From positions 1 through 28,507 of the forward strand of contig JAHILE010000044.1 of assembly GCA_018897155.1 (NCBI GenBank): a stretch of DNA of 28,507 nt, in the 5' to 3' direction. Positions 15,475-22,940 of the stretch are shown here, piece by piece. Both the position numbers and the translations under genes were made by a program. The stretch comes from Nanoarchaeota archaeon (GTDB lineage: Archaea; EX4484-52; LFW-46). Within the stretch, counting starts at the first letter, position 1; every line of letters starts with the position of its first letter. The notes under the pieces were generated by a model. It was not told where the DNA came from and ran no database searches. It saw only the letters and a list, made by a program, of their open reading frames with translations.

Positions 15475-15484
15475 TTTATATATT
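15475..15484 (-). promoter_or_regulatory. TATA box of argS
   Basis: AATATATAAA on the minus strand is centred about 26 bases before the argS ATG. It shows argS is not simply read through from the rimK-like cluster. Confidence 0.55.
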
Positions 15485-15542
15485 GAAATACGAATGGCTG
15501 AATACGTTTTATCAAGTTGTTAACACCACAATTCCAATTCGC

Positions 15543-15740
15543 TCATTCGTATTTGCTGTTTCTGTAAAACTCTTCAGGCATATTCATCACAATATTCTCT
15601 TCGATTTCAGATTTGTCAAGAGAATCACCCATGATATTTATGTAATCGTTATCCTTAATGTCCGACGCTTTTGCTTTGTTGAGTATTATTTTGTAGATCT
15701 CGCCGCCGTTTTCAAAAAGAATGAGGGTGTAGCCAATAGT
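15543..15740 (-). CDS. 65-codon ORF in frame directly after the rimK-like stop
   Basis: Immediately after the TAA of the ATP-grasp gene, the same frame stays open for 65 codons: TIGYTLILFENGGEIYKI at the start, SDIKDNDYINIMGDSLDK in the middle, and NMPEEFYRNSKYE at the end. The strand-helix pattern and codon use look like a real small protein. There is no ATG, GTG or TTG before an internal ATG 35 codons in. Options are stop-codon readthrough giving a 345-residue ligase, an unusual start such as ATT, or a recent nonsense mutation. The C-terminal glutamate is notable because RimK-type ligases extend C-terminal Glu residues. Confidence 0.5.
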   Translation of the reverse strand, partial: TIGYTLILFENGGEIYKIILNKAKASDIKDNDYINIMGDSLDKSEIEENIVMNMPEEFYRNSKYE

Positions 15741-16583
15741 TTATTGAAGATTATTTTTCGCAAAATGCGCATCGGCGTTCTCGCGCATTTCCCGAAGCGC
15801 GCCATCTATTACTCCTTTCCCGAAAATATTCTCAAAAATCATCATCCTCGGAGCAATGTTTATGCCATATATGAATATCTTGTTTTCATTCATAGCAGCA
15901 TACATCTGGCAGACGTCTGCGCCAATTTTCCCGGCAGTCGCAATTATTGCATTTTCATCGCTATCGGAAAGCGTAAAAGCCGCGTCGTTTTTTAGCGCGT
16001 AAGCTTTTTTCCCGGCAACAAGCACTCTTATTTTTTCAGAAGTTTTAACAATTTCCTGTATTAGTATGGGCTGGTCTAGCTTTTCCATTGTGTCAATGAT
16101 GCCGATTGCGGATTCTTTTGAATCTACAGTCATTGCTCCGTCTTTCTGGTAAGGCAGCTTCACAGTAATGGGGTATTTGAAATTTTCGAAATTCTGAATT
16201 ATTGCTTCTTTTGAGGATGCGAAATAAGTTTTCGGAGACTTTATGCCGTTTTTCTTAAGTCCGAAATAAATTGGAACCAAAAACTCGCTTGAGCCAAGAA
16301 GTATTGCCTTGTAATTGACCGGCATGTATTTTCCATTGTCCTCAAAAATCTTTGCAAGGACATAACCGATGTCGCGGTATTCTTTTTCAACGCGGATGAG
16401 GACTGCATCGTATTCCAAAAGGTTTTTGCTTCCAAGAAGCGGCACAACGCCGTCTTCGTTTGATTCTATCACAATTTTTGTTATCGGCGTATGCAGGACT
16501 TTGTCAAAATGGTTTTTTGCGCACTTCAAAATTGCTGAATCGGTTTTTCTGCGCTTTTTGGAGCCTATAATCAGAAGCTTCAA
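15741..16583 (-). CDS. RimK-like ATP-grasp ligase
   Basis: The 280-aa protein (MKLLIIGSKKRRKTDSAI...) has the RimK-type ATP-grasp layout. An N-terminal preATP domain is followed by ITVKLPYQKDGAMTVDS (phosphate-binding lysine and glycine-rich loop), LIQEIVKTSEKIRVLVAGKKAYALK, and a C-terminal NIAPRMMIFENIFGKGVIDGA block. In most relatives the last block reads E-V-N for metal binding; here it is GIN, so one acidic ligand is missing. RimK enzymes add glutamate or related amino acids to protein C-termini or cofactors. A TTG at 16583 preceded by GGTGA is chosen; a TTG at 16598 is possible. It lies downstream of the RimB-like protease gene. Confidence 0.8.
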   Translation of the reverse strand: MKLLIIGSKKRRKTDSAILKCAKNHFDKVLHTPITKIVIESNEDGVVPLLGSKNLLEYDAVLIRVEKEYRDIGYVLAKIFEDNGKYMPVNYKAILLGSSEFLVPIYFGLKKNGIKSPKTYFASSKEAIIQNFENFKYPITVKLPYQKDGAMTVDSKESAIGIIDTMEKLDQPILIQEIVKTSEKIRVLVAGKKAYALKNDAAFTLSDSDENAIIATAGKIGADVCQMYAAMNENKIFIYGINIAPRMMIFENIFGKGVIDGALREMRENADAHFAKNNLQ

Positions 16584-16707
16584 TGAATCACCAGACAACT
16601 TTTAAGTGCATGAAACCTTTAAATAGGTTAAAAACAGGCAAAAATACTTTTTCTATAAAATAAATTTAAGAAGTTCTAACGCGAGAGCCGCAAAAAACGC
16701 GCTTGCA

Positions 16708-17097
16708 CTAATTTGTGATGTCCTTTATTTTATTCGATTTATGCGTTTTTGAAACATCGACAATGAAATTTCCATGAAGGGCATCGCGCCCTAAAAGAAT
16801 CTTGTAGAACATGCTGCTTCTATCCTCAAGGCTCATTTCAAGAGGGATTTTTATCCCATGCATCTCGATAATGCCTCGGACAACAGGTCTTCGGTCATAA
16901 CCTGCATGGCCTTTTTTATTCGTTATTTTTACAGAAGAGACAACAGGGCCAAGGCCGACGCGCCCCGCAAGCTTCATATCGACGCATGTGCGCGTGGCTC
17001 CGGTGTCTACAAGCGCTCTTTTAAGAACTGATTTTTCCTTGCCGATTATTCGTATGAGCTCAACCAGTCCTATAACCTTTTTTTCTGAAGCAGTCAT
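16708..17097 (-). CDS. RimB-like retropepsin-fold aspartyl protease
   Basis: The 129-aa protein carries the aspartyl protease motif RALVDTGATRT at residues about 27-37 and the matching hydrophobic-Gly pair KILLGRDAL near the end, with RRPVVRG and LEMSLEDRSSM between. This is the pattern of the RimK-associated small aspartyl protease family (PF05618), whose member RimB works with RimK in Pseudomonas on S6 glutamylation. It would be active as a homodimer. The ATG overlaps the stop of the upstream thioredoxin-like gene (TGATG), so translation is coupled. The RimK-like gene follows 124 bases downstream on the same strand. Confidence 0.8.
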   Translation of the reverse strand: MTASEKKVIGLVELIRIIGKEKSVLKRALVDTGATRTCVDMKLAGRVGLGPVVSSVKITNKKGHAGYDRRPVVRGIIEMHGIKIPLEMSLEDRSSMFYKILLGRDALHGNFIVDVSKTHKSNKIKDITN

Positions 17098-17453
17098 CAA
17101 TATACACATCCAGCTATTTTTGCAAGCGTGCTTAAGTCCTGCTCTCCCGAATATTTAGCGCCGCCAATAATCCAAGTCGGATATCCTTGAATTCCTGCAA
17201 GTTCGCATGTTGCGGGATTGCCGTTCGGTCCATCTGCAGTGCATTCAACATAAGTGATATATTGAAAAGAATCGCCGAACGCCTTTTTTTGGTTCTGGCA
17301 ATGCGAGCACCAATACGCACCATACATCTTGACGCCCTTTTCAGTCAGGCAGTTTGCAAGGGCGTCATTTTTTTCATTGCTTGTTCCGACGCATCCAAGA
17401 CTAATCACAAGAAGTAAAATTAGCACGGATGATAATATTTTTCGCGCGCGCAT
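17097..17453 (-). CDS. thioredoxin-fold lipoprotein
   Basis: The 118-aa protein has an N-terminal hydrophobic signal ending in the lipobox VISLGC (Cys21), the redox motif WCSHC (Cys49, Cys52) and the cis-proline YPTW. Four more cysteines (35, 71, 83, 116) could form structural disulfides, as in the thioredoxin-like domain fused to VKOR proteins. It would act outside the membrane in disulfide formation or isomerisation. A leaderless start fits the TATA box. It is the first gene of a coupled unit with the aspartyl protease, although the two would act on opposite sides of the membrane. Confidence 0.87.
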   Translation of the reverse strand: MRARKILSSVLILLLVISLGCVGTSNEKNDALANCLTEKGVKMYGAYWCSHCQNQKKAFGDSFQYITYVECTADGPNGNPATCELAGIQGYPTWIIGGAKYSGEQDLSTLAKIAGCVY

Positions 17454-17475
17454 AATTCATATTGGAGATTAAAGC

Positions 17476-17483
17476 TTAAATAA
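17476..17483 (-). promoter_or_regulatory. TATA box of the thioredoxin-like/RimB-like unit
   Basis: TTATTTAA on the minus strand is centred about 26 bases from the ATG at 17453. Confidence 0.5.
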
Positions 17484-17527
17484 GTATTCTATTGGCGAGG
17501 AGGGCATATTGCAAGAAATTTAGCAAT

Positions 17528-17821
17528 TTAAAGTATCTTTCTTCGGCTGCCATATATTTCAATTATCTGCGTCATTGAATTTACTTCTTTGAGAATCTCT
17601 ATGAATTTATTGCCTTTTTTAGTAATGTTATATATTGTTTTTTTGCCATTTGACGTACAGCCTATTAGGCCGTCTTTTATTAACGTGTTTAAGTAGCTCT
17701 TAAGCAAAGGCACGGATAAATTCGCTTTGTAAAGAATGTTTGTTGGCTTTGCATTGCCCGCCTTTTTGATAAATAATAGGATGTCTGAAATAATTTCTAT
17801 TCTTGCCCGCTTTTTTTTCAT
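17528..17821 (-). CDS. winged-helix DNA-binding protein
   Basis: The 97-aa protein is an archaeal winged helix-turn-helix of the HTH_45-like type. It opens with basic MKKKRARIEIISDIL, has helix-turn-helix NILYKANLSVPLLKSYLNTLIKDGLI, a wing (CTSNGKKTIYNITKKG), and a C-terminal dimerisation helix. Such proteins are local transcription regulators. It has its own TATA box and is divergent from the small zinc-ribbon gene, a likely target along with itself. No ligand-binding domain is present. Confidence 0.85.
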   Translation of the reverse strand: MKKKRARIEIISDILLFIKKAGNAKPTNILYKANLSVPLLKSYLNTLIKDGLIGCTSNGKKTIYNITKKGNKFIEILKEVNSMTQIIEIYGSRRKIL

Positions 17822-17842
17822 GTTTGTTTTTAAGTAAGTGAA

Positions 17843-17850
17843 TTATATAA
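17843..17850 (-). promoter_or_regulatory. TATA box of the winged-helix gene
   Basis: TTATATAA, symmetric, is centred about 25 bases from the ATG at 17821. Confidence 0.5.
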
Positions 17851-17905
17851 ATTAGTTACCTAATCGATAAAAGCCGTGCTGACAGTAATTTATCAGTGAT
17901 TAATT

Positions 17906-18055
17906 ATGGCATACCAATGTAAAGTTTGTAAAGAAAAAGTTGATGTGGCTGAACACTGCGGACAACCGTGCGATGAAGTAAACGAAGAAGTGCAGCAACC
18001 GCAAACAGAAGCACCAAAAACAGAAGCACCAAAAACAGAAACACAGCAAGTATAA
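17906..18055 (+). CDS. 49-aa zinc-ribbon peptide with repeat tail
   Basis: The protein begins MAYQCKVCKEKVDVAEHCGQPC: two Cys pairs plus His that could bind one zinc. The tail is acidic and proline-rich with a tandem TEAPK repeat encoded by a 15-base direct repeat. I recognise no family. The cysteine pattern is the main evidence that it is coding. There is no well-placed TATA; ATAAAA at 17867-17872 would give a leader of about 12 bases. It may be controlled by the divergent winged-helix protein. Confidence 0.6.
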   Translation: MAYQCKVCKEKVDVAEHCGQPCDEVNEEVQQPQTEAPKTEAPKTETQQV

Positions 18056-18077
18056 ATTACTGATTGTGCGCGCGTTG

Positions 18078-18093
18078 CGGCAAGCATTTGCCG
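18078..18093. repeat. short hairpin after the zinc-ribbon gene
   Basis: CGGCAA/TTGCCG with loop GCAT. The adjoining TTGCGGCAAGC (18075-18085) is identical to 8545-8555. It may belong to the dispersed hairpin family or act in termination. Confidence 0.5.
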
Positions 18094-18140
18094 TGCCGCC
18101 ACAGTATGCTTTTTTAAGGCGGATGTTCGATAGAGCGCCC

Positions 18141-18149
18141 TATATAAAT
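18141..18149 (+). promoter_or_regulatory. TATA box of the antiporter gene
   Basis: TATATAAAT is centred 26 bases before the ATG at 18171. Confidence 0.6.
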
Positions 18150-18170
18150 TTTCTCTAACTAATACAATTT

Positions 18171-19358
18171 ATGGATGTTCCAACCAGTTTTTTTCTGATC
18201 GGCGGAATAATTTTTATAGGATTTTTGGGCTCTTTGTTTTTTCAGAAAACAAAGATTCCTGATGTGCTTATGCTGATGATTCTTGGCATGCTCATAGGGC
18301 CTGTTTTTCATGTTGTTGAACCCGCATCATTTAGCGGAATAACGCCGTATTTTGCTGCGCTTGCGTTAATAATTCTTCTTTTTGAAGGCGGTCTGGGGCT
18401 TAATTTGTTTAAGGTGCTTAATGAAATTTCAAAAGCAACGGGATTTACGGTTATGATATTTTTATTTACCGTGGCAATAACAGGGTTTGTGATGTCAACT
18501 TTTTTTTCATGGAATGTTTATCATGGTTTTCTTCTTGGCGCGGTACTGGGCGGATCGAGTTCGGCAATTGTTATCGCGTTATTGAATCGGGCAAAGGTAC
18601 CGGGAAATGTGAAAACTCTCCTTACGCTTGAATCTGCACTTACGGATGTGTTGTGCATTATTGTTACAATTTCTTTGATTGATGTGATACTTTCAAATTC
18701 GTTGAGCTTAAGTGCCGTGGGAAACAGCCTGCTAGGGTCTTTTTCAATAGCCGCTGTAATAGCTTCTATATTTGGCATTGTATGGTTTAAGCTTCTCAAG
18801 AATTTCGGCGGATTTGAATACGGCTATTTGCTGACGCTTGCGGTTACATTTATATTGTATGCTTTTGTTGAATCGATAAAAGCAAATGGCGCTGTTGCCG
18901 CTTTGGTATTCGGGCTCATGCTTTCAAACGCCCCTGATGTTGCAAAAATGCTTCGATTAAGGGGTGATTATGCAATAAAGCGTGCAATAATCACATTCCA
19001 TAGGGAAATAGCATTTTTCATAAAAACGTTCTTTTTTGTATATGTGGGTATACTCATAGACCTCAATTCGATAACAAACATAAGCTTTGTTTTTATGTCT
19101 CTTTCAGTAGTGTTTGGCATCGTATTGGCGAGACGCCTTGGTGTCTGTATATTCGGCAGATTTTCAGAAGATGTGCGCGAAAATTCTCCAATAATAAACG
19201 GCATGATGCCCCGCGGCCTTGCTGCCGCGGTTCTTGCATCGCTTCCGGCATCAATGGGGCTTCAGATAGATGGATTTGTTGATATTGCATTTTTAGGAAT
19301 AATTGCAACAAACATAATAACTACCGTGAGTACATATTACGGCGCAAAGGACAATTGA
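18171..19358 (+). CDS. cation/proton antiporter, CPA family
   Basis: The 395-aa protein is almost wholly hydrophobic with about 11-12 membrane segments. It has the NhaP/CPA hallmarks: IPDVLMLMILGMLIGP at the first repeat, LLFEGGLGLNL, GGSSSAIVIALL, and the ion-binding ESALTDV (Thr158-Asp159). Electroneutral CPA1 proteins usually have Asn-Asp here and electrogenic CPA2 proteins Asp-Asp, so Thr-Asp is a less common variant. It likely exchanges Na+ (or K+) for protons for pH and salt balance. There is no C-terminal regulatory domain. The gene is transcribed alone from a leaderless promoter. Confidence 0.88.
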   Translation: MDVPTSFFLIGGIIFIGFLGSLFFQKTKIPDVLMLMILGMLIGPVFHVVEPASFSGITPYFAALALIILLFEGGLGLNLFKVLNEISKATGFTVMIFLFTVAITGFVMSTFFSWNVYHGFLLGAVLGGSSSAIVIALLNRAKVPGNVKTLLTLESALTDVLCIIVTISLIDVILSNSLSLSAVGNSLLGSFSIAAVIASIFGIVWFKLLKNFGGFEYGYLLTLAVTFILYAFVESIKANGAVAALVFGLMLSNAPDVAKMLRLRGDYAIKRAIITFHREIAFFIKTFFFVYVGILIDLNSITNISFVFMSLSVVFGIVLARRLGVCIFGRFSEDVRENSPIINGMMPRGLAAAVLASLPASMGLQIDGFVDIAFLGIIATNIITTVSTYYGAKDN

Positions 19359-19423
19359 CCGATTTGACTGCTTCAAGCATTTAAATTACTGGAATCTATT
19401 AGCTGAATAAACTTGGTGGAATA

Positions 19424-20005
19424 ATGAATCGTCTTTTAAAATTATGCGAAAAACTTTCTGACAAAAAGCTTCGGGAAGATACTGAAGAGCTTCTGAAATC
19501 AACAAAGTTGCATCATCCCGAATTTACAATGAAGTTCACCATTCAGAATTGTCCGACAGCGCCGGATTCAAGGCAGGCGCGCCCCGGAGGCTTAATAGAG
19601 CATACGATTTCAGTAGTGGACTTATGCGAAACTATCGGAAAAAGCATTGCAAAATCATACAAGCTTCCGATAAACTTTGACCATCTTCTTTGCGCAGCAA
19701 TACTGCATGATGTCTACAAAACCGTTGAATTCGGCGCAGAAGGAGGGCAATATGTGATTGATGAAGTCTACCTCAATCATGTCGAACTTTTAGTGGCTGA
19801 GCTTTACAAGCGCAAGTTCCCGAAAGAAATAATACATATTGTTGCGGCGCACTTCGGAAACACCTCACCGACGCCGCCGCGAACGTACGAGGCGCTGATT
19901 CTGCACCATGCAGATACTTTTGATGCAATAATTGCAACAAATGTTTTTCAGATGATTAAGCTGCAGGAGCAGATAATGGAGAGCATGGGCGTTAGGAAGG
20001 TTTAA
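19424..20005 (+). CDS. HD-domain phosphohydrolase
   Basis: The 193-aa protein contains a complete HD metal site: His60 (LIEHT), His95-Asp96 (ILHDVYK), His143 (VAAHFG), and HHADTFDA at 161-168. The N-terminal 45 residues are helical. The HD fold suggests phosphohydrolase or nuclease activity on a nucleotide or RNA; the layout recalls the HD part of YhaM-type exonucleases but has no OB domain. A GGTGG site four bases before the ATG and a TATA near 19380-19388 set the start. Its stop codon overlaps that of the next, convergent gene. Confidence 0.85.
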   Translation: MNRLLKLCEKLSDKKLREDTEELLKSTKLHHPEFTMKFTIQNCPTAPDSRQARPGGLIEHTISVVDLCETIGKSIAKSYKLPINFDHLLCAAILHDVYKTVEFGAEGGQYVIDEVYLNHVELLVAELYKRKFPKEIIHIVAAHFGNTSPTPPRTYEALILHHADTFDAIIATNVFQMIKLQEQIMESMGVRKV

Positions 20006-20373
20006 CGTGCCTCACAATACCTGTGAGTTATATCGTAGCGAATATCTCTAAGTTCGCCTAATGAAGCCCATATCTCTTTTTCTTCCATGAGGTGAATTGC
20101 ATCATCGAGCGAATATCTAGCTTTTCTGCGCCTTTCATTAGCATCCAATTCAGCATCTATTAACGCATCTTTTGCAGCACCAAAGTATTTCGATAACTCT
20201 TTGAATTTTCTTCCGCCATTCGAAACAACATCTTCTTTAACTGTATTTATTCTATCTACAAAATCGCTAAAAATTAGTTCATTATACTCTAATCCAAGAA
20301 ATTCATCATCATACATCTGACAGAAATTTTTAAATTCCCGTCTTCCTAATTCATCTACGCGGAATTCAGACAT
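20002..20373 (-). CDS. 123-aa helical protein of unknown function
   Basis: I do not recognise a family. The sequence is soluble and helical throughout. It begins MSEFRVDELGRREFKNFC, is rich in Glu, Asp and Arg, and has a patch ELDANERRRKARYSLDDAIHLMEE that suggests a helical bundle, possibly tetratricopeptide-like or HEPN-like. The end reads RDIRYDITHRYCEAR. GGTGA lies four bases before the ATG. A TATA element near 20411-20419 gives a short leader. It overlaps the HD gene by four bases at the stops. Confidence 0.7.
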   Translation of the reverse strand: MSEFRVDELGRREFKNFCQMYDDEFLGLEYNELIFSDFVDRINTVKEDVVSNGGRKFKELSKYFGAAKDALIDAELDANERRRKARYSLDDAIHLMEEKEIWASLGELRDIRYDITHRYCEAR

Positions 20374-20455
20374 ATACTCACCATTATTCCTTTAATGACG
20401 GCTAAAGATTTAAAAATACCTTCTTACGACTAATTCGTACAAAATCGGGGTTGGT

Positions 20456-20971
20456 TTACAATCCCCTGCTCTTCTTTCCTGCGCTTGTGAGCCCTCTGTT
20501 TGCGCGCCCTCTGTTCGCCGGGCGTGTGATCCAGTTGACATCCTTGTCGGATTTTACAGCTGCATGCTCCGGATCAAGCATTATGATCTCATACCACATA
20601 TGCGGACCATCTTCGCCTACCCAGTAGCTGTTAAGAACTTCAAGATTAGGGAATTTTCTTGCTGCCTTTTCCTCAGCAATGACCTGTTTTGATTTCTTCA
20701 GGTTGTAGTTTAAGAAACCGGCTTTTTTCGGCTTTCTTCCTGCCTTGTGGCGCGGCCTTTCATATCCGCCTCGCGGCACTTTTACGCGCGCCATGACAAA
20801 GCCCTGCTTTGCCTTGTATCCGAGCGCGCGAGCGCGATCAATTCTTATTGGATGCTCAATTCTCGTAACTGTGTCTTCGCGTCGCCATTGAATCAGGCGC
20901 TGTAGCCACAGCTTCCCGAGGTTTTTCTTCGGCTGTTCCCATATTTTTCGAATGTATTTGTATGCTCCCAT
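20456..20971 (-). CDS. rpl15e: ribosomal protein L15e
   Basis: The 171-aa basic protein is the archaeal/eukaryotic large-subunit protein eL15. The hallmarks [68 protein letters not shown] and the basic [18 protein letters not shown] end are all present. An AAGGTG site lies about ten bases upstream of the ATG. It stands alone with its own promoter. Confidence 0.96.
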   Translation of the reverse strand: MGAYKYIRKIWEQPKKNLGKLWLQRLIQWRREDTVTRIEHPIRIDRARALGYKAKQGFVMARVKVPRGGYERPRHKAGRKPKKAGFLNYNLKKSKQVIAEEKAARKFPNLEVLNSYWVGEDGPHMWYEIIMLDPEHAAVKSDKDVNWITRPANRGRANRGLTSAGKKSRGL

Positions 20972-21096
20972 AGATTACACCTTTTCATTTATTTTTTAGT
21001 GTCCCTTCGGCCTTTTCAATCGGTTCTTGCTACATTGTGGGATAGCATATCAATAGAAAACGAACATTTAAAAGCGTATTTTTGCGCATATTTCGA

Positions 21097-21104
21097 ATAT
21101 ATAA
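21097..21104 (+). promoter_or_regulatory. TATA box of carS
   Basis: ATATATAA is centred 26 bases before the ATG at 21127, favouring this over upstream in-frame starts from 21082. Confidence 0.55.
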
Positions 21105-21126
21105 GCATAATTCTCAAAAATATCTT

Positions 21127-21672
21127 ATGCTCAACGAGCTTCTTATCCTTGCATTACAATCCTTATGGTTCATTCTTCCCGCGTATTTTGCAAATAGCTC
21201 TCCGGTTGTCGGCGGCGGCGGAACGCCTATTGATTTCGGCAAAAAGATGCCTGATGGCGAGCCGATTTTAGGCCCTGGTAAAACATGGCGCGGGGTATTT
21301 ACCGGAATCGCTGCTGCGGTCATAGTTGCAGGATTGCAGGATTATATTCAAAATCGATTCGATTTGTCGCAATATGGCTTGATAACAATGTCGATTCAGC
21401 TCGGTTTTCTTCTTGGTGCGGGCGCAATAGTCGGCGATTCTGTAAAGAGCTTTTTTAAGCGCAGGCTCAAAATTGCGCGCGGAGCGGAATGGCCCTTGCT
21501 CGATCAGCTGGATTTTATTGTTGGCGCGCTTCTGTTTGCAATGCTCTCAGAAACTGCATTGGCATACTTGAATTGGAAAATCGTACTGTTTTTGGTTGTT
21601 TTCACGCCGCTCATACATCGTGCAACAAATCTATTCGCATTCAAAACACATCTGAAAAATGTTCCTTGGTGA
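21127..21672 (+). CDS. carS: CDP-archaeol synthase
   Basis: The 181-aa membrane enzyme transfers CMP from CTP to unsaturated archaetidic acid, making CDP-archaeol, the branch point for archaeal phospholipids. The family signatures are clear: SSPVVGGGGTPIDFGKKMPDG, ILGPGKTWRGVFTG, IVGDSVKSFFKRRL and LDQLDFIVGALLF, set among four or five membrane helices. Length is typical. Its TGG TGA end doubles as the Shine-Dalgarno site of the next gene, so the two form an operon. Confidence 0.94.
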   Translation: MLNELLILALQSLWFILPAYFANSSPVVGGGGTPIDFGKKMPDGEPILGPGKTWRGVFTGIAAAVIVAGLQDYIQNRFDLSQYGLITMSIQLGFLLGAGAIVGDSVKSFFKRRLKIARGAEWPLLDQLDFIVGALLFAMLSETALAYLNWKIVLFLVVFTPLIHRATNLFAFKTHLKNVPW

Positions 21673-21679
21673 AAATTAT

Positions 21680-22096
21680 ATGAAATACAGTGAAACAAAG
21701 CAGATTAAACTAAGCCGGCCAAAACTCTTTTCGATTCTTTCTCTCTTTTCCGCGATTGCCGCAGGATATTATTTCATAGACGCGCAATTGCTTGAAGCCA
21801 TTGCATTTACTGCAATAGCAAGCATTTTTGATTCTGCAGGCATCGGTGCAGAAACAGCCAAGCAGAAAAACTGGCACCCGCCTTTGAAAAACGCGCTTGA
21901 CAGGACTGCAGATGCTGCAATATTTATCGGATTTGCGATGTCCGGCACAGTTTCAGAAATGTGGGGTGCGATTGCGCTTGTCCTTGTGATAGTTCTTCCA
22001 TACTGGGCAAAGCTCATATGGAAAATTAGCATCCGGCGTTTTTTTCATGCGGCGCTGATTGCGCGGGTTGTTTATTTTCTTGTGTATGGGGTTTGA
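21680..22096 (+). CDS. small degenerate CDP-alcohol phosphatidyltransferase-like membrane protein
   Basis: The 138-aa protein has three or four membrane segments. Around IFDSAGIGAETAKQ and NALDRTADAAIFIG it resembles the CDP-alcohol phosphotransferase signature, in which four Asp residues bind metal. Aligned by eye, only the last Asp (LDRTADA region) is kept; the DG and AR of the first block read AG and AE, and the third Asp is Lys or Asn. It follows carS by seven bases, using GGTGA eight bases from its ATG. Context favours a role in lipid headgroup chemistry, perhaps as a diverged or non-catalytic partner. It could also be another fold. Confidence 0.6.
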   Translation: MKYSETKQIKLSRPKLFSILSLFSAIAAGYYFIDAQLLEAIAFTAIASIFDSAGIGAETAKQKNWHPPLKNALDRTADAAIFIGFAMSGTVSEMWGAIALVLVIVLPYWAKLIWKISIRRFFHAALIARVVYFLVYGV

Positions 22097-22201
22097 AAGT
22101 AGTGATGCGCGCTCGCGATTGAAATTAACCTCAGAGCTGAGAGACTATATTTTAGGAGTGTTGATAACTTTTGGGTTTGTTTGATTTGTGGGGTGAAAAA
22201 A

Positions 22202-22549
22202 ATGAAAATAGCCATAGCGAGTGATGATAAAAAGACAATATCGCACCATTTTGGTAGAGCATTAGGGTTTGTAGTGTTTGATATTAAGAATGATAAAACA
22301 GTTAGTAGGGATTATAGGAATAATATTGGCAAAAATTCTGGCGAGTGTGGAAGCTGCGACCATTCTGCTATGATTAAAAATGTCAAAGATTGTAAAATTG
22401 TAATAAGTTATGGAATGGGTCAGAGAATTTATAATGATTTAACAAGTAGCGGCATAATCCCATTAGTTACTGAAGAAGAGACCGTAGATGAAGCACTTAA
22501 TCAGTTCTTGAAGAATGAATTAAAAAATAGGTTAGATAAACTGCATTAA
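22202..22549 (+). CDS. NifX/NafY-type dinitrogenase cofactor family protein
   Basis: The 115-aa protein matches the small NifB/NifX domain (PF02579): MKIAIASDDKKTISHHFGRA, FVVFDIKN, GSCDHSAMIKNV, and ISYGMGQRIYNDLTSSGI. In nitrogen fixers it binds iron-molybdenum cofactor precursors; elsewhere single-domain members are thought to carry metals or clusters. No nif genes are present. A Cys-Gly-Ser-Cys motif could bind metal. GGTGA lies six bases before the ATG at 22202. It is convergent with the Fur-type gene with overlapping stops. AT-rich codon use sets it and the following genes apart from those before. Confidence 0.88.
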   Translation: MKIAIASDDKKTISHHFGRALGFVVFDIKNDKTVSRDYRNNIGKNSGECGSCDHSAMIKNVKDCKIVISYGMGQRIYNDLTSSGIIPLVTEEETVDEALNQFLKNELKNRLDKLH

Positions 22550-22929
22550 TTTTTTTGGCATTTTTTACAGTCGTCTTTACATATACCTCTTACTTCAAGC
22601 TGAAAACTTCTTATCGAGCCTGGAATCTTGTTTTTTAGGAAATCCAAAGATTCAATATTAAAGTGAAAAATCTTGCCAGTACTTTCACATATAAAATGAC
22701 AGTGGCTCTTATTCTGTTTGGAGTATATGGTTTTTCTATCGCATTTATAAGAATAGATCTGATTACTATTTTTTAGCTCATTAAGAAATCGGTAAATTGT
22801 GGCAATTCCTATGTTTTTGTCTTCTTTCTTAACCTCTTCCAATAAATCTTCAGCCGCGAAAAAATTATTTATTTTGTCTAATTTCGTCTGGAGAATCTCT
22901 TTTTGTCTGGTGTTTCTTTTCTTTACCAT
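22546..22929 (-). CDS. Fur-family metal-responsive repressor, probably Zur-like
   Basis: The 127-aa protein has the Fur winged helix (TRQKEILQTKLDKI, AAEDLLEEVKKEDKNIGIATIYRFLNELKN) and the metal-binding half (KSHCHFICESTGKIFHF, and a C-terminal CKDDCKKC that probably holds structural zinc). It is divergent from the ZnuA-like gene and almost certainly controls it, so Zur (zinc) is more likely than Fur, though Mn cannot be excluded. The ATG at 22929 has GAGG five to six bases upstream and is preferred to the longer frame. A 21-bp dyad lies at its expected transcription start, implying autoregulation. Confidence 0.88.
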   Translation of the reverse strand: MVKKRNTRQKEILQTKLDKINNFFAAEDLLEEVKKEDKNIGIATIYRFLNELKNSNQIYSYKCDRKTIYSKQNKSHCHFICESTGKIFHFNIESLDFLKNKIPGSIRSFQLEVRGICKDDCKKCQKN

Positions 22930-22940
22930 ATAAAACCTCT

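Noticed and set aside
15483-15995. 170-codon plus-strand open frame
   Set aside because: It lies opposite the ligase end and the in-frame 65-codon ORF, whose minus-strand translation is clearly more protein-like.
20002-20005. overlapping stop codons of convergent genes as a frameshift sign
   Set aside because: The TTAA overlap (also at 22546-22549) simply serves both strands as TAA; both proteins look complete.
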